Shown here piece after piece: positions 47,531 through 59,008 of a stretch of DNA of 64,000 bases (positions are counted from its first letter, which is position 1; every line of letters begins with the position of its first letter). Below the pieces are notes generated by a model, which did not search any database, had not been told where the DNA came from, and saw only the letters and a program-made list of their open reading frames with translations. The DNA is from Nautilus pompilius (taxonomy: Eukaryota; Mollusca; Cephalopoda; Nautilida; Nautilidae): contig JACATO010001456.1 in assembly GCA_018389105.1 (NCBI GenBank), positions 62,001-126,000 on the forward strand. The letters are read 5' to 3'. The position numbers and the translations under genes were made by a program.

Positions 47531-50500
47531 ATGGCTAGACGACTAAATTTTCTCCCCCTCAATGTTCGATGGATAAATTATAACACGAACTTCGATGGTT
47601 TAAGTTACCTAGAAAAATCAAACTCAGATGTCGCCTGCTTGCAGGAATTGCATCTCAATAATCAGATAGAATTAGAAAATAAACGGGCCGATGGAAAGGA
47701 CAGAAGCTCGGTAGTTTAGCGCCGTCAGGCCGAGGACGAGGAGCAGCTATTCTTTTCCACCCTAAGTTTTGTTTCAGCTTAGACCACTCCTACAGTGATA
47801 ACATCGGAAGAGTAATCCTAGCTAGCATAACGAAGGAGGACCAAACAAAGGCGATGATCGCGTCGGTATACGCTCCGAATGTTGCGAGAGAGCGGATAGC
47901 CTTCATGCTGAGCCTCAAAGATATGTTACAACAGGAACTTATGGCCTACCCTGCAAGTGAGATATTTTTGGGGGGGGACTTTAATTGCGTCCCAGACCAT
48001 GAGTTAGATAGGCAGGGACCAGCCGTTAACCATAGGACACATCTCGCCGGGATCCCGCAACTGGAGACCCTGTGTCAACAGTTCGGGCTAGGGGATGCGT
48101 TTAGATATAAACACCCAGACCTAAGAGTACACTCACTATAGATATAGCGTAGCTACTAGACTAGACCGAGTGTACATTAGCGCTAACCTAGCTCCGGTGC
48201 TCACGGAGATTACGCACGACGTAGTCTCGTGGACCGATCACTACTGGCAGGTTAAGGCTAGCGGCCAGAGAACCCGGTACTGGAAACTCAATACCTCTGT
48301 CCTGACCGAGTCAGATACGTAGAAAGTGTACGGCTCTTCTGGGAAGACTGGAGAACGCACAAAAATAAGTTCCCTAGTGTGACCGAATGGTGGGATATAG
48401 GGAAAGTAAAGCTGAGGGAACTCAGCATAGAATACTGCCAGATAAGGTCGGCTTATAGGCTACATCGAGAGAAGCACCTTAAAGACGCCCTTAAACGAGA
48501 ACTAAACAAAGCGGCTGTAGGATCCCCTAATGTAGATAGGATTCAAGCCATTAAAAGAGAGCTAACCAACCTAACTAGTAGCAAAGCAGAAGGCGCTAGA
48601 ATAAGAGCCAAAGCGCAGGCTATTAGTGACGAACGATGTAGCAGGGCCTTCTGCGGCTTAGAGAAGGCTAGAGCTCAGAGTAAACAGATGACTGGTTTAA
48701 AAACTAAGGACGGTCGCTACGTCACCGACATAGACGACATTCTTAGAGAGGAGACTCGGCTTTTTAAACAGTGGTACACTAAGGAAGAGACTTGGCCGGT
48801 AGCTCAGGACGAACTTTTCGGCAAGTTAGAACGCAAACTAGATCCCTTAGAGGCCGAGCTCTGCGACGGACCCGTAACGGAACTAGAAAGAAAACGAGCC
48901 ATCGCGGCACTAAATAACGAGAAGTCGCCCCTTCCGCCGGAGTTCTATAAAAGGTTCGGGTACCTGTTAGCTAGGGACCTGGCAGTCGTAGCGAACAGTG
49001 CGTTCGTTGATGGCGCCCTCTCAGCAAGCCAGCGTTGCGCCACGATCACTCTCCTGTTCAAGGGAGGGGATCAGACCTGTTCGGTCAGGGGGAGGACAGT
49101 GGCCGACTCTCTCCAGCTGATCAGAGAAATCCTGCATAAGATAGACACGGAAAACTCCCCAGCCATCATGCCAGCCGCCGATCAGGTGAAAGCATTCGAT
49201 AGGATAGAATGGAGTTTTCTCTTGCGAACGCTTAAAGAGTTAGGATTCGGGGATAACTCCGTCAAAGTTAGCGTACACCGATATCCAGACAAGAATAACG
49301 CAGAATGGTTTTATCTCGGCGTACTTCAAACCCTCCCGCGGAATACGGCAAGGATGCCTTCTCAGCTCGCTGCTGCAGAGACGCCGGCCTGTTCGATGCG
49401 CGCCGAGGAGAAAATACGCGGGATAGAAATAACCGATAAAATAGATACTAAAATTATCCGGTACGCCGACGACACCACGATCTTCGTCCGTGACGATGGG
49501 GCATCTGGTGCCAGAATAAACAAAACTAAAACCAAGGGAGCGTGGCTCGGTTCTCTTCGGAAAACCCCCCACCAACCCGACAGTTTTGGAGTTAACTGGG
49601 CTAGGGACAGGATGAAAATTTTGGGTATCGTGTATACCCCTTAGCAGATACATAAATGTAGATAAGGACAAACTGGCACGAGCTAGTTGAAAGAATAAAA
49701 GTGCAGTTAAAGGGCTGGCGAGCCCATAACTTTAGCTTCGTAAGGAAACTGTAATCAATAGCATAGTCACCGTCCCTATATGGTATAGGAAATAAGGTAA
49801 CAGACATGCCGGAGTGGGCGCGTACCGCCATTGACGCCGAACTGGGCAAGTTCTTGTGGCAAGGGCGCAAACACCTCGTCAATAAACAGGTAGTTCGCCT
49901 TCCCCGGAATTGCGGAGCATCAACTGTTGTAAACAGAGAGCAAAATACGCGCTCAGCGAATAAAATCCATCTTAGATATCACAGGTGATACGATAGACGT
50001 ACCAAAATGGCCAATACTTTTTTCCCAACAGGTAGCTATGGCCTTCGGCGCGGATAACGGAATAGTTACCCTACGCGGAAAACCTAGGATCCACCAAAAA
50101 CCCAAAACAACCTAAGTAGGTTCCACAAAAATAGCATAGAGAGTTGGAGTAAGAGCCAAATAATCCTTATAGGAAACCAAATTAAAATAGACGAAACTTA
50201 TAAACCATTAAGCGAACTTACGCAACGGGATTTATACCTCCACCTGGCGGCGGCTCCGGTAACGGAACCTGACTATAGGGGAGGTTGGAGAGTATCTTAC
50301 AATCAGGCACCCTTCAATGGAAGCGACTTTGGGAACGGGAAAAAGGTTGTCGTTTAGACAACTACACCTCGGACATCCACTGGAAGATTATCCACCTCGT
50401 ACTCCCTTCGAGGGAATCGAAACATCAATGCAAATTGATAGACTCCCCCAAATGCCTCATTTGCGAAAGGCAAGACGATACGGTCCTCCGCAGCATCTTC

Positions 50501-50640
50501 AGCTGCCCGCAGCAGGAGGCGCTGTGGGACCTAGTCGAAGTTTTGGTCCAACTAGTAAAAGGCCGACGGCACCTTTGGATTCAACCCCTACAGTAAAAAG
50601 GGCCGTCTTTCGAACTCCCTGATCTCCACCGCCCAGCAGA
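47531..50640 (+). pseudogene. LINE copy B ORF2 (endonuclease and reverse transcriptase)
   Basis: MARRLNFLPLNVRWINYN opens the endonuclease, with CLQELHL, then VYAPNVARERIAF and GGDFNCVPDHELDRQG (47854-48141). Two interruptions fall near 47719 and 48140. A 421-codon frame (48379-49644) holds the linker (EWWDIGKVKLREL, DILREETRLFKQWYT) and reverse transcriptase, including ADQVKAFDRIEW and the YADD catalytic box (49462-49473). Two in-frame deletions are evident against copies C and D: one between LLFKGGD and QTCSV, the other between VRDDGASG and ARINK. The C-terminal part continues to KCLICERQDD...SCP (50451-50512), where the expected His of the CX2CX8HX4C motif is Arg. Confidence 0.85.
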
Positions 50641-51226
50641 GAGCTTGGAGTAGTCGGGGGACTTTAGAGGGGCGGAAAACTCACTCCAACCGAAACCAGC
50701 GCGCTTCGTAGAAAATATACGGTCAGTTCCTCCAGCCAGTTGGACCGAGAACTCTCTCTCTCTCTCATGAAAGGGAAAGAAGACAGAAGCAGACGCCGGA
50801 CGAGAACCACAACGTAAACAGTGTGTTGGCTAGCGGCCATTCATCAATTGTAAGGAAAACCGCAAGGGGTCAGAGGTCAACGCAGCCTACTACGGATTTC
50901 TACTACGTTGGCGGAAGAAGAATGTCAACTAACGATTGTTCTTCTTTTCAGCATAGCGATATATATATAGAGACGGAAAAACTCTACTTCGAGAGCAAGC
51001 ACTGGGCAAATCCTACCTCCCCACCCACCGGGAGGGGTTGGGTAGCCGGCTACTCTCAATTAGGATAACACAAGTACTTTCACAGGCGTACATAAGTCTC
51101 ACTTATAAACAGCTAAGACGGCCGGTCGTGGAACCGATCTGGCTACATCTCACACACACGCAATTTTACACCACATATAGAACTTTCTAGTTTTACATAT
51201 TAAACGTAAGCGCAACCAAAAAAAAA

Positions 51227-53490
51227 AAAGTTAAGGGAATTTAGCATAAAATATTGTCAGGTGTGTAAGGAGTATTTAGAAAATAGGCTCAAGGCGGAAC
51301 TAAACAAAGCGGTAATAGGGTTACATAGGGTCAATAAAATTGAAGCCATCAAAAGCCAGTTAACCAGAATGCAATTAAACAAAATAGAGGGCGCTAGAAT
51401 TAGGATCCGAGTACCGGCCATGAACGGTGAAGGATGTAGGTTTTTCTGCGATTTAGAAAAAGCTAGCGCAGAAAGAAAATCAATGAATGAAATTAAAGAT
51501 AAAGAAGGCCGCATCTTAACCAATATCGAAGATATTCTTAGGGAAGAGACTCGGTACTATAAAGAGCTATACAATAGAGAAGACACTTGTCCGTCTGCTC
51601 AGGACAGCAACCTGGCGTGTCTAGAAAATAAACTAGACCCCCCCTAGAAGCCGAGCTCTGCGAAGGGCCCCCAACCGTCCAAGAAATAAAACAAGCCATT
51701 AGGGCTTCAAATAAAGATAAATCCCCAGGAAATGATGGCCTCACGTTGGATTTCTATGAGATATTTGAATACCTCTAAGCTAAGGACCTGACAATGATTT
51801 CGAATAGCGCATACAGTAAGAGGGTTCTCTCAGAAAGCCAACGTACTGCTACCAAAGGGGGGTGATAGAGAGTGCTTTGACAACTGGAGGCCCATCAGTC
51901 TCTTAAATATCGATTATAAAATCATAGCTAAGGCGTTAGCAAATAGGCTAGCCAAAGTTATGAATAAAGTTATTAGTGCGGATCAGACCTGTTCAGTTCC
52001 AGGCAGACCTATTGTAAATGCGCTCCAACTGATCAGAGAAATAGCAAGTAGGCTAGACACAGAAAAATCTGCTGGTCGTAGATCAACAAAAAGCCTTTGT
52101 TAGGGTAGATTGGAATTGTCTGCTTAAGACACTTAAAAACCTTGGCTTCGGGGAGTATTTTATTAACTACATGAAATTAATTTACAATAAAATACAAACT
52201 CAAATACATCAAAATGGTTTTTTCACCTCATCGTCTTTCCACCCATCAAGAGGCATCAGGCAAGGGTGTCCCCTAAGTGCCAGCTTTATGTCATCGTGGG
52301 CGAATCGCTGACAGCAACAATCAGAGGGAATATCAAAATAAAAGGAATTTAAAAAACGAAGATCCTGCAATACGCAGACGACACCACCTTCCTGCTGCAG
52401 GATGAAAACAGCATGAAAGAAGCATCGAAAACCCTCGAACTATTCCAAAGGGCCTCAGGAACGAGGATAAACAGGAAGAAAACCAAGGCTGCATGGCTGG
52501 GGTGGCCGTTACAACAATTCGACATCGGATGGGTGAAGGATGAAATAAAAATTCTAGGCCTCATCTTCCCCATTCACAACCGAACTAACACACAAAAGGA
52601 TAACTGGATCCCCAAAGGCCCAACTAACAGGACCCCACTTAATCATCACTAACCCCACACCGAAAATCTACTAAAAAAAATAGGGTTGCCAGGTTGGGCG
52701 CGCTCCTCCATTGATATCGATTTCTCTGGCAGGTGAGTAAACACCTGGCAAATAAACAAATAACAAGACTCCCTCGAAGTCAAAGGAGGGTTTAAATCTA
52801 CTAAACGCAGAGAGCAAAATAGGTGGTCAACAAGTTTAAAATATAATAGATATCGTAAGGACAGTAGGTGGCTGACCAAGATGGTTTAATTTATTCATCG
52901 CTCGTTTAGCTAAGGCATTCAACATATCAGACGTTCTGCATGCTTTAACTGACAAACTGAAACTATACAGGGCCAAAAAGACACCACTAACCGACTACCA
53001 TGTAACAGCACCAACCAGCCGGATCAGATCTAACATTAACACAAACGACAACAACCAAGTAACATTAGGAACTAAAACCTTCGGTCTAGACAAACTATCC
53101 AAACGTGATATCTACGTCTTCCTGGCGTCACGATCTATCAAGGAACCGGACTACAGGGAGAAGTGGGAAGGAAAACTAGATTCAGGACCACTTCCATGGA
53201 ATATAATCTGGAACAGCTCCAAAAATCACCTCATGGATGGATACTCCTCTGATATTCGCTGGAAGATCCTAAGAAGCGTGCTCCCCACGAGGGAAAATGA
53301 AGATAAATTGGAAATTTGTAAGTCACCCGAACGCCGGGCCTGTCCCGAGGAGGACGAGACGGAAATCCACTGTATCTTTTCATGTCCCAAGAATGCGGAA
53401 CTGTGGTGCCTCGACGGTGACTTGATCTTCAAAATTAAAAGTCGCCGGGACAAACTGAACAAAGCAAAAGCAGTCTTGAAGGATGAATGA
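51227..53490 (+). pseudogene. LINE copy C ORF2, reverse transcriptase part
   Basis: The 128-codon frame at 51261-51647 matches the linker (INKIEAIKSQL, DILREETRYYKELYN). The rest is spread over frames: SPGNDGLTLDFYEIFEYL (51721), NWRPISLLNIDYKIIAKALA (near 51877), ADQTCSVPGRP (51980), FHPSRGIRQGCPLSA (52240), the YADD box (52371-52382), ASGTRINRKKTKAAWLG, and a C-terminal DETEIHCIFSCPKN (53356-53397). It fills in the reverse transcriptase section that is missing in copy B. At least five frame changes and several stops. Confidence 0.82.
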
Positions 53491-54249
53491 AGGTATGGAT
53501 GTGCGAGTATTTCTCAAGTTCAGAAAAAAGGATTTTAACTATCCTTATTACTACCATTACTATCATTCCACGCAAAAGAAAAATACAGATTAAAAAACTA
53601 TAATCACCCTAACCTACTCTATAAAAGCCTCTCTTTATTTATAAATTATCCCTTCCTTATTTTTAAGTCTCCAGAAATGGACTAACCATGCTTTTGTCTT
53701 CGTTTTGAAAATACTTGATTACAGGAACAGAAAGCAGCCTGAACATCAACATGAAAAACCTCCTACTCGGAGTACATGGAAGAACTGATGAGGAACTGGG
53801 TGCCGACCATTGTGATGACAAACACCACAATGGGTCGGACTACTTCCCACTAAATCAGCTAAAAGGAAATGTTCGGTTTCCCAACGAGGGATAAAACATC
53901 TACTGTCTCCAAATTAAGTAAACGGACACAGACCATGTCTCCATCCATTTCAAAACAAAAAAAATCAGCCCCATCTCCTTCTATACTCCAGTTGGACTTA
54001 ATAAAAATAAGCAGTGGCTAAAATGGAATCCCTATAGATTGCTAAGGACATACAGAGAGTAAACTCTGTTTCGAGAGTTCAGCAAGACCAAATCCTATCT
54101 CTCCTGCCGTGTACGAAGGAGTTTGGGTAGCCCGCTGCTCTCTTGGCGATAGGAATACGAATACAAACACAGGTCAAATTGAGACCTCACTTATAAACAG
54201 CTGCGACGGCCGAACGTGGAACCGACCCAGCTCCCAACACACAAAAAGG
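51227..54249 (+). mobile_element. Tx1-type LINE, copy C (5'-truncated)
   Basis: Begins in the ORF2 linker directly at the poly(A) tail of copy B (shared AAAGTTAAGGG), so a B-C head-to-tail join is seen. The 3' UTR includes CTTATAAACAGCTGCGACGG and GTGGAACCGACCC, then stops about 60 nt short of the ends of copies B and D, at a short A-rich run near 54240-54247. Copy D leader sequence follows. Confidence 0.82.
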
Positions 54250-54264
54250 AACTTGCGATCGCTC

Positions 54265-54458
54265 GGTGGAGTTTCCACCAAGGGGTATTGCCCTGCCCTA
54301 TGGAAAGTCAGGGCGTTTCGGCCTTAGATCTCAATAGTTGGAGGTGCAAGGCCTCCATATCCAGGGTTACGAACCGACTCCGTCCCTAAAAGGAGTTTCG
54401 ACTACATTAGGTTTCCGCCTAGTTACAGGAGCTTTCGCTCCACCGAGGTTTCGGCCTC
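54265..54458 (+). promoter_or_regulatory. Hairpin-rich leader of LINE copy D
   Basis: Seven short perfect stems within about 200 nt. They are GGTGG/CCACC (54265-54279), GGAGG/CCTCC (54340-54356), GGTT/AACC (54365-54375), ACTCC/GGAGT (54377-54396), TAGG/CCTA (54408-54421), GGAGC/GCTCC (54428-54441) and GAGG/CCTC (54445-54458). Several loops are TTTC, TTTCCG or TTTCGG. A longer-range CCCTG/CAGGG pair spans 54291-54313. Function is unknown; a structured 5' UTR affecting translation or RNA binding is inference. Confidence 0.55.
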
Positions 54459-54814
54459 TTACCCAACCCATTCTCTTCGGAGATATCCACTCACACTCCC
54501 AAAATCACACGCACCAAACATTGCCCACACCACCCCAAAAAAGATCAGTGTAGTATTGGTACGCTTTTTTCGGAGTGATTCTTGGACTTTGATTGTTCGC
54601 ACCGAACTTTTGAGGTAAGTCTTTGTTGGCGAAATTTAAGACGGTTTGGTGACCAATACTTAATTGTATTGTACGGGCTGTGGAATCACACAATAGTTTC
54701 GGATCTTACCAGTACGTCTGGGTACTACTCTAAGAAAACGAGACCACCTCTCTGTCCTTTTTTCCCGGGAACGCGGAGGTTTTCAGAGATTTCCTTGGTT
54801 GTTGTAGCCTTTGG

Positions 54815-56149
54815 TTGAAGGAGCCGGCTAACGCCGATCCAGTTGTGGATACGTCTGGTCAGCCCGGGTGCGACTGGAGTATTAGCCAGCCAACAATCGT
54901 CGGAAGGAGATTGTTTACAGTCGTTGAGCATGCACTCGGTCGAGCAAATCCTTGGCCAAGAGGGAGATATGTCGATCGCGGCGCATTCATCTGGGGACAT
55001 TGGTGTTTTACCCACAGGGGGAGCTGGACCCCGGAAGGAGGAAAAGGTGCTGGCCACCTCTACTCCAACTGGAGACGAGCCTAAGGGAGATGGAAAGGTG
55101 GCACCATCTAGAACATATGCTGGGGTTGCGAAACCAAGGCTACCGAATTTGACGTGGTCATCTACCGATTCTGAAGGGGAAACTCCCTGTATGGGATTCA
55201 GTCCTTCAAGGAATATCTTGAAGGAGTACGATCGTGGGTCTAGGGACAACACTGGAAGTGAGGCGACAGCCCCCACCGAAGGTCCGGAAATGGAAGTCGA
55301 CCCAACGCAAGGGTGTGGGGCCTCCACCCGGTGCGGCAAAAGGCGCCGCCGCTCTAATTGGGCAACGTGAGTCGGGGAGGAAAAAGTCGCTTTTTGGTAA
55401 GACGTGTGGTGGAGGGATCGGCCGGGGCTGACAGCAAGGGTCGAGGCCATTTTACACACACCCAACGGGGCGGCGGAGATCGTCTACAGAACAGACGATG
55501 ATGCAGATTTTATTATCAGAAAATCTCTGGTATTAGGAGGCGTGGGATATGAGCTCCGGGGAGCTAATCCCATTCCTTGGGTAAAGCCACGGGGGTTACC
55601 TTTATCCGCCCCAGACAACTCTTTTGCTCGGTCTGCAACATGAGAGGACATACTCTCGAAAGTTGCAGGGGAATAGCCGAGAAGGTGTCGGGTACCGTGG
55701 AGGAATCTATCACGGAAACCTCAGCTCCGACGCTTGGCAGAAGTCCATCCGAGCGCTCTGCTGAAGAGCCGATCCAAGAGAGTGAGAGATGACGGCGAAG
55801 CTGAAGCCGAGTTCGGGATAGGGACGTCCTCTTTCTCCGTAGTCGAGAATCGCCGAGGGGGGAAAGAAAAGACCTCCACCGAGATCGATATCGGAGCCCG
55901 CGGTCGATCTATCAGTTCCAAAAAAGCAAGCGAAAGGGGGTGCAGTCGGTGCCCAAGAAGCCTACGCCTGGACCCAGGATGACACGGACGACTAGCTGCG
56001 AAGTAGCATCCTTTAGAGCAGGCCGAGACACAGGACGCTGTGACTCGACTCGGGAGGCTGATATAGAAACCAAGGTGGGTGCTGCGCCAGACGTCAATGA
56101 ATCCATCCCGATCATAATCATTGATGACAGGGAAGGGGGCATCACCTAA
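54815..56149 (+). pseudogene. LINE copy D ORF1 (gag-like, CCHC)
   Basis: A 175-codon frame (54843-55370) contains ILGQEGDMSIAAHSSGD, PTGGAGPRKEEK and TYAGVAKPRLPN, the counterpart of TYAEIAS in copy A, then GKRRRR. A second frame (55404-55643) carries the RRM-like part, VEAILHTPNGAAEIVYRTDD to YELRGANPIPWVKPRGLPL. A third holds the zinc knuckle CSVCNMRGHTLESC (55625-55666). The spacing between RRM-like part and knuckle is much shorter than in copy A, so an internal deletion is likely. The last frame runs to the stop at 56147-56149. Confidence 0.8.
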
Positions 56150-57276
56150 TCCGGGGTTTTCCTTTTTCTGACTCATTTGGAATCGGCTTTAAGTAACGCC
56201 TGCGGACGAACGCCTTTCTCTCTGAGTTTCGTTATGGATAGTAAAATGAAGTTTTTGTCCCTGAATGTAATTTAATAAACAATGCGCTAGCTTTCTAGGA
56301 TAGTTAGATAGTTCAAAAACATATGTAACTTGCTTGCAGGAATTACATCTAAAAATCAGATAGAATTAGTAAATAAATTGGCAAAATGGAAAGGAACAAA
56401 GCCTAGTAGTTTAGAGTCCATTGGGCGAAAGGGAGGAGAATCTATTCTTTCACTCTTCTGGTGATAACGATGGACGCGTAATAATAGCTAGTAAAAAACA
56501 GAGTTAGAAAGAAGGTGATGATTTTAGCGGTTTACGCTCCCAACGTTGCGAGGGAACGTATGTCTTTCTCTCGGACCCTCAGTGATATTCTAGATATCGA
56601 ATATTAAGTCTACCCTGCGGATGAAATGTATATGACGGGTGACTTTAATTGCGTCACCAGCCATGATTTAGATAGGCAGGGATCAGACACTGAACGTAGG
56701 ACGCATCTAGCCGGAATGCTGCAGCTACGGTTTGGCATATGGTTGATGCTTTTGGAAATAAATACCCGTTTTCTAGATCGTACACTCACTTTAGTTAGAG
56801 ATATAGTGTAGCGACCAGATTAGATAGAGTGTACATTAGTGTCGGTGTAGCGGCGAACCTCCAAGATATTACGCACGACATAATTTCCTGGAACGACCAT
56901 TCCCAGGTTAAGGTTACTTTGGCAGTTAGAGAAGTTACCAGGGGGGCTGCATACTGGAAACTTAGTACCTCTGTTCTGACCGAGTCAGTTTACGTAGAAG
57001 GCGTACAGGAGCTCTGGGAGCTCTGGAGAATGCTAATAACTAGGTATCCTAGCACTGCTATATGGTGGGAAGTAGGGAAACTAAAGCTGAAGGAATTCGG
57101 CATAAAATTCTGTCGGGTACGGGGGCGCGTATAGGATATATCTAGATCAACAGCCTAGGAACAACTTAAAAATAGAGTTAAACCGGCAGCGGCAGGTTTA
57201 GCTAATTTAAATAAAATGGAAGCCATTGAAAAAGAGTTAACCGAACTAAATAATAGCGAAGCGAAAGGCTCTAGAA

Positions 57277-57972
57277 CAATGATTCCCAACCCTTTTGAAC
57301 TCGTGGACCTTTTTCTAGTACTCAGAAGACCTGCGACCCCCTGCTACACTTCCATAATTGACAAAAAACTAAAGAATAAATTTAGCAAACAAATCACACA
57401 AATAAGAGTTTCATTTGAATATATTGACAGTTTGGTGCCCAAGTTGGCCTAAAATCGAGCTGGCTAGTGTGCGTCCGGCCGAAGTCACAGTCCAGTCCTT
57501 GTAGCGTGCTCTGACCCAGGGGTCGTGGTCCGAGTCTTTTAGCTGCAGGCCCCAACGGCGTTAGCCAATGGGAGCGCGGCTCGATTGCATTCCGAACTTT
57601 GTCGCCAGCGTGTATCGTCCGTGTTTCTATGAGGGTGGCAGAGCGACAAGAAGCCGCGGGGGGGGGGGTGATACAAGTGTGTTACCATAAAGGCCTGTGA
57701 TGCAACCTGGAGTGCCTGCCGTGGGAGACAAGCCTTACACCTTTGGCACTCAGCCTCCCATCGGTGATATCGGTGTATTGGACACAGGGTAATTTTTGTA
57801 TACTTCTTTCTGGAAAAAAGTGCGTCTTATAAGCCGGCAAATACGGTACATATACGCAAAACAGATTCATACTCATGAACAGTTCCTTGACTCAGTCATA
57901 CAACAAAAATTGAAACTTCCAGGGTTCCCCCAGAAAACACTTCCCGACCCCGTAGGGGCTCTCGATCCACTG
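57277..57972. mobile_element. Non-autonomous hAT DNA transposon, 696 bp
   Basis: Begins CAATGATTCCCAACCC and ends GATCCACTG (inverted end CAGTGGATC), matching the CA(G/A)TG-type termini of hAT elements. It is flanked on both sides by the perfect 8-bp duplication CTCTAGAA (57269-57276 and 57973-57980), which fits the hAT preference nTnnnnAn. Removing element and one duplication restores continuity with LINE ORF2 (AKGSR, then ISGDGCNRAFCGL). Inside are no transposase frames. The TIRs match well only over the first few bases. Confidence 0.9.
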
Positions 57973-58349
57973 CTCTAGAATTAGAGCTATTAGTGGAGAT
58001 GGATGTAACAGAGCCTTCTGCGGTTTAGAGAAAGTCAGGGTAGAAAGTGAACCAATGAGTGGTATAAAAGATAAAGAAGACCGCGTCTCGACTAAAATAG
58101 AAGATGTAATTAGGGAAGAGACTCAGTTTTATAAACTACTACTTATGTCCGAGATAGCTCAGGACGAACTTTTGGCAAAAAGTTAGAAAATAAATTAGAC
58201 CCTTTAGAGGCCGAGCTCCCTAAAGGCCCCATAAGAGACTGTTCGAGCTTTAAATAATGATAAATCCCCAGGGAGCGACGGCCTTACGCCTGAGTTCTAT
58301 AAAAGGTTTGAACATCTATTATTTAAGGATCTGACGATAGTAGCTAATA

Positions 58350-59008
58350 CAGTGCACCCTCGATATACTGCCAGCTTTGGGACTGGTTCAAATGTGGCGG
58401 TATAGAGAGGGTGGCGGTAAAGCGAGGGAGAGGAGATGGGAACTTTGCGAGTGTGCGAAGGTAATAATTTACCGTAGATACACGCATGATTGCATCACGT
58501 GCTTGATAATAATTAGAACGATGATGTAGAGTTGCTGCAATAAAAAAATAAGGGACAAATAATAGAAGTCACAATTTGTTTATCATTTATTTAAAGTTCA
58601 TACAATAAAAACAACGTGATAAAATTACATTTCACATTTAACAATATAAAAGGTAGTAATGTGTTCATGCACACAAAAAAAAAATTATGGAGAACTCTGT
58701 CAGTGTTGCTTGTTTGCTTCTATTATTGACGACCATTTCAATTCGCGTACTGAGAGAGGTAATCAGCTGCAAATCTGACTCATCCATCATATCTTCAGCT
58801 TCAACAAATCTGGTCAGCGTGTTGAGGGCAGCCTTTGCATCTCAAAGTGTGGGTCTTGGTAGTTCCTTGTCATACTCATCGTCATCTACACCACAGTTAG
58901 GAACCATTTCGGGGTTAGTGGTGCCCTTGACAATGTCAAGGATGGCAGAATCAGCCGTATTAGGGCACACCTCTGCTTCTTTGTCAATGTTGAGGAACTC
59001 CTCAGCCA
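58350..59008 (-). mobile_element. pogo/Tigger (Tc1-mariner superfamily) 3' remnant
   Basis: The left edge is TA (58348-58349) followed by CAGTGCACCCTCGATATACT, the classic Tigger/pogo terminal pattern. An internal echo, GTGGCGGTATAGAGAGGGTG, lies at 58393-58412. The other end is missing; LINE sequence resumes at about 59008 after a deletion that also removed about 390 bp of the LINE. The element therefore inserted into copy D and was later cut. Confidence 0.85.
58687..59005 (-). pseudogene. Tigger-like transposase, C-terminal fragment
   Basis: Minus-strand translation gives AEEFLNIDKEAEVCPNTADS, GVDDDEYDKELPRPTL, then ALNTLTRFVEAEDMMDESDL and SKQATLTEFSI before the stop. Acidic residues before a P-x-P, an ALxxLxRFVE helix and the terminal Q-x-T-L-T-x-F are typical of the tail of pogo/jerky-type transposases. 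One in-frame stop follows PRPTL. The DNA-binding CENP-B-like and DDE domains are absent. Confidence 0.82.

Larger units (their letters stand above)
46693..51229 (+). mobile_element. Tx1-type LINE, copy B (5'-truncated, with poly(A))
   Basis: Starts within ORF1, runs through ORF2 and a 3' UTR, and ends in twelve A residues at 51218-51229. It is the only copy with a clear poly(A) tail. The 3' UTR shares ACTTATAAACAGCT and GTGGAACCGAT with copies C and D. It lacks the 5' leader and the N-terminal part of ORF1, as expected of incomplete reverse transcription. Confidence 0.85.
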
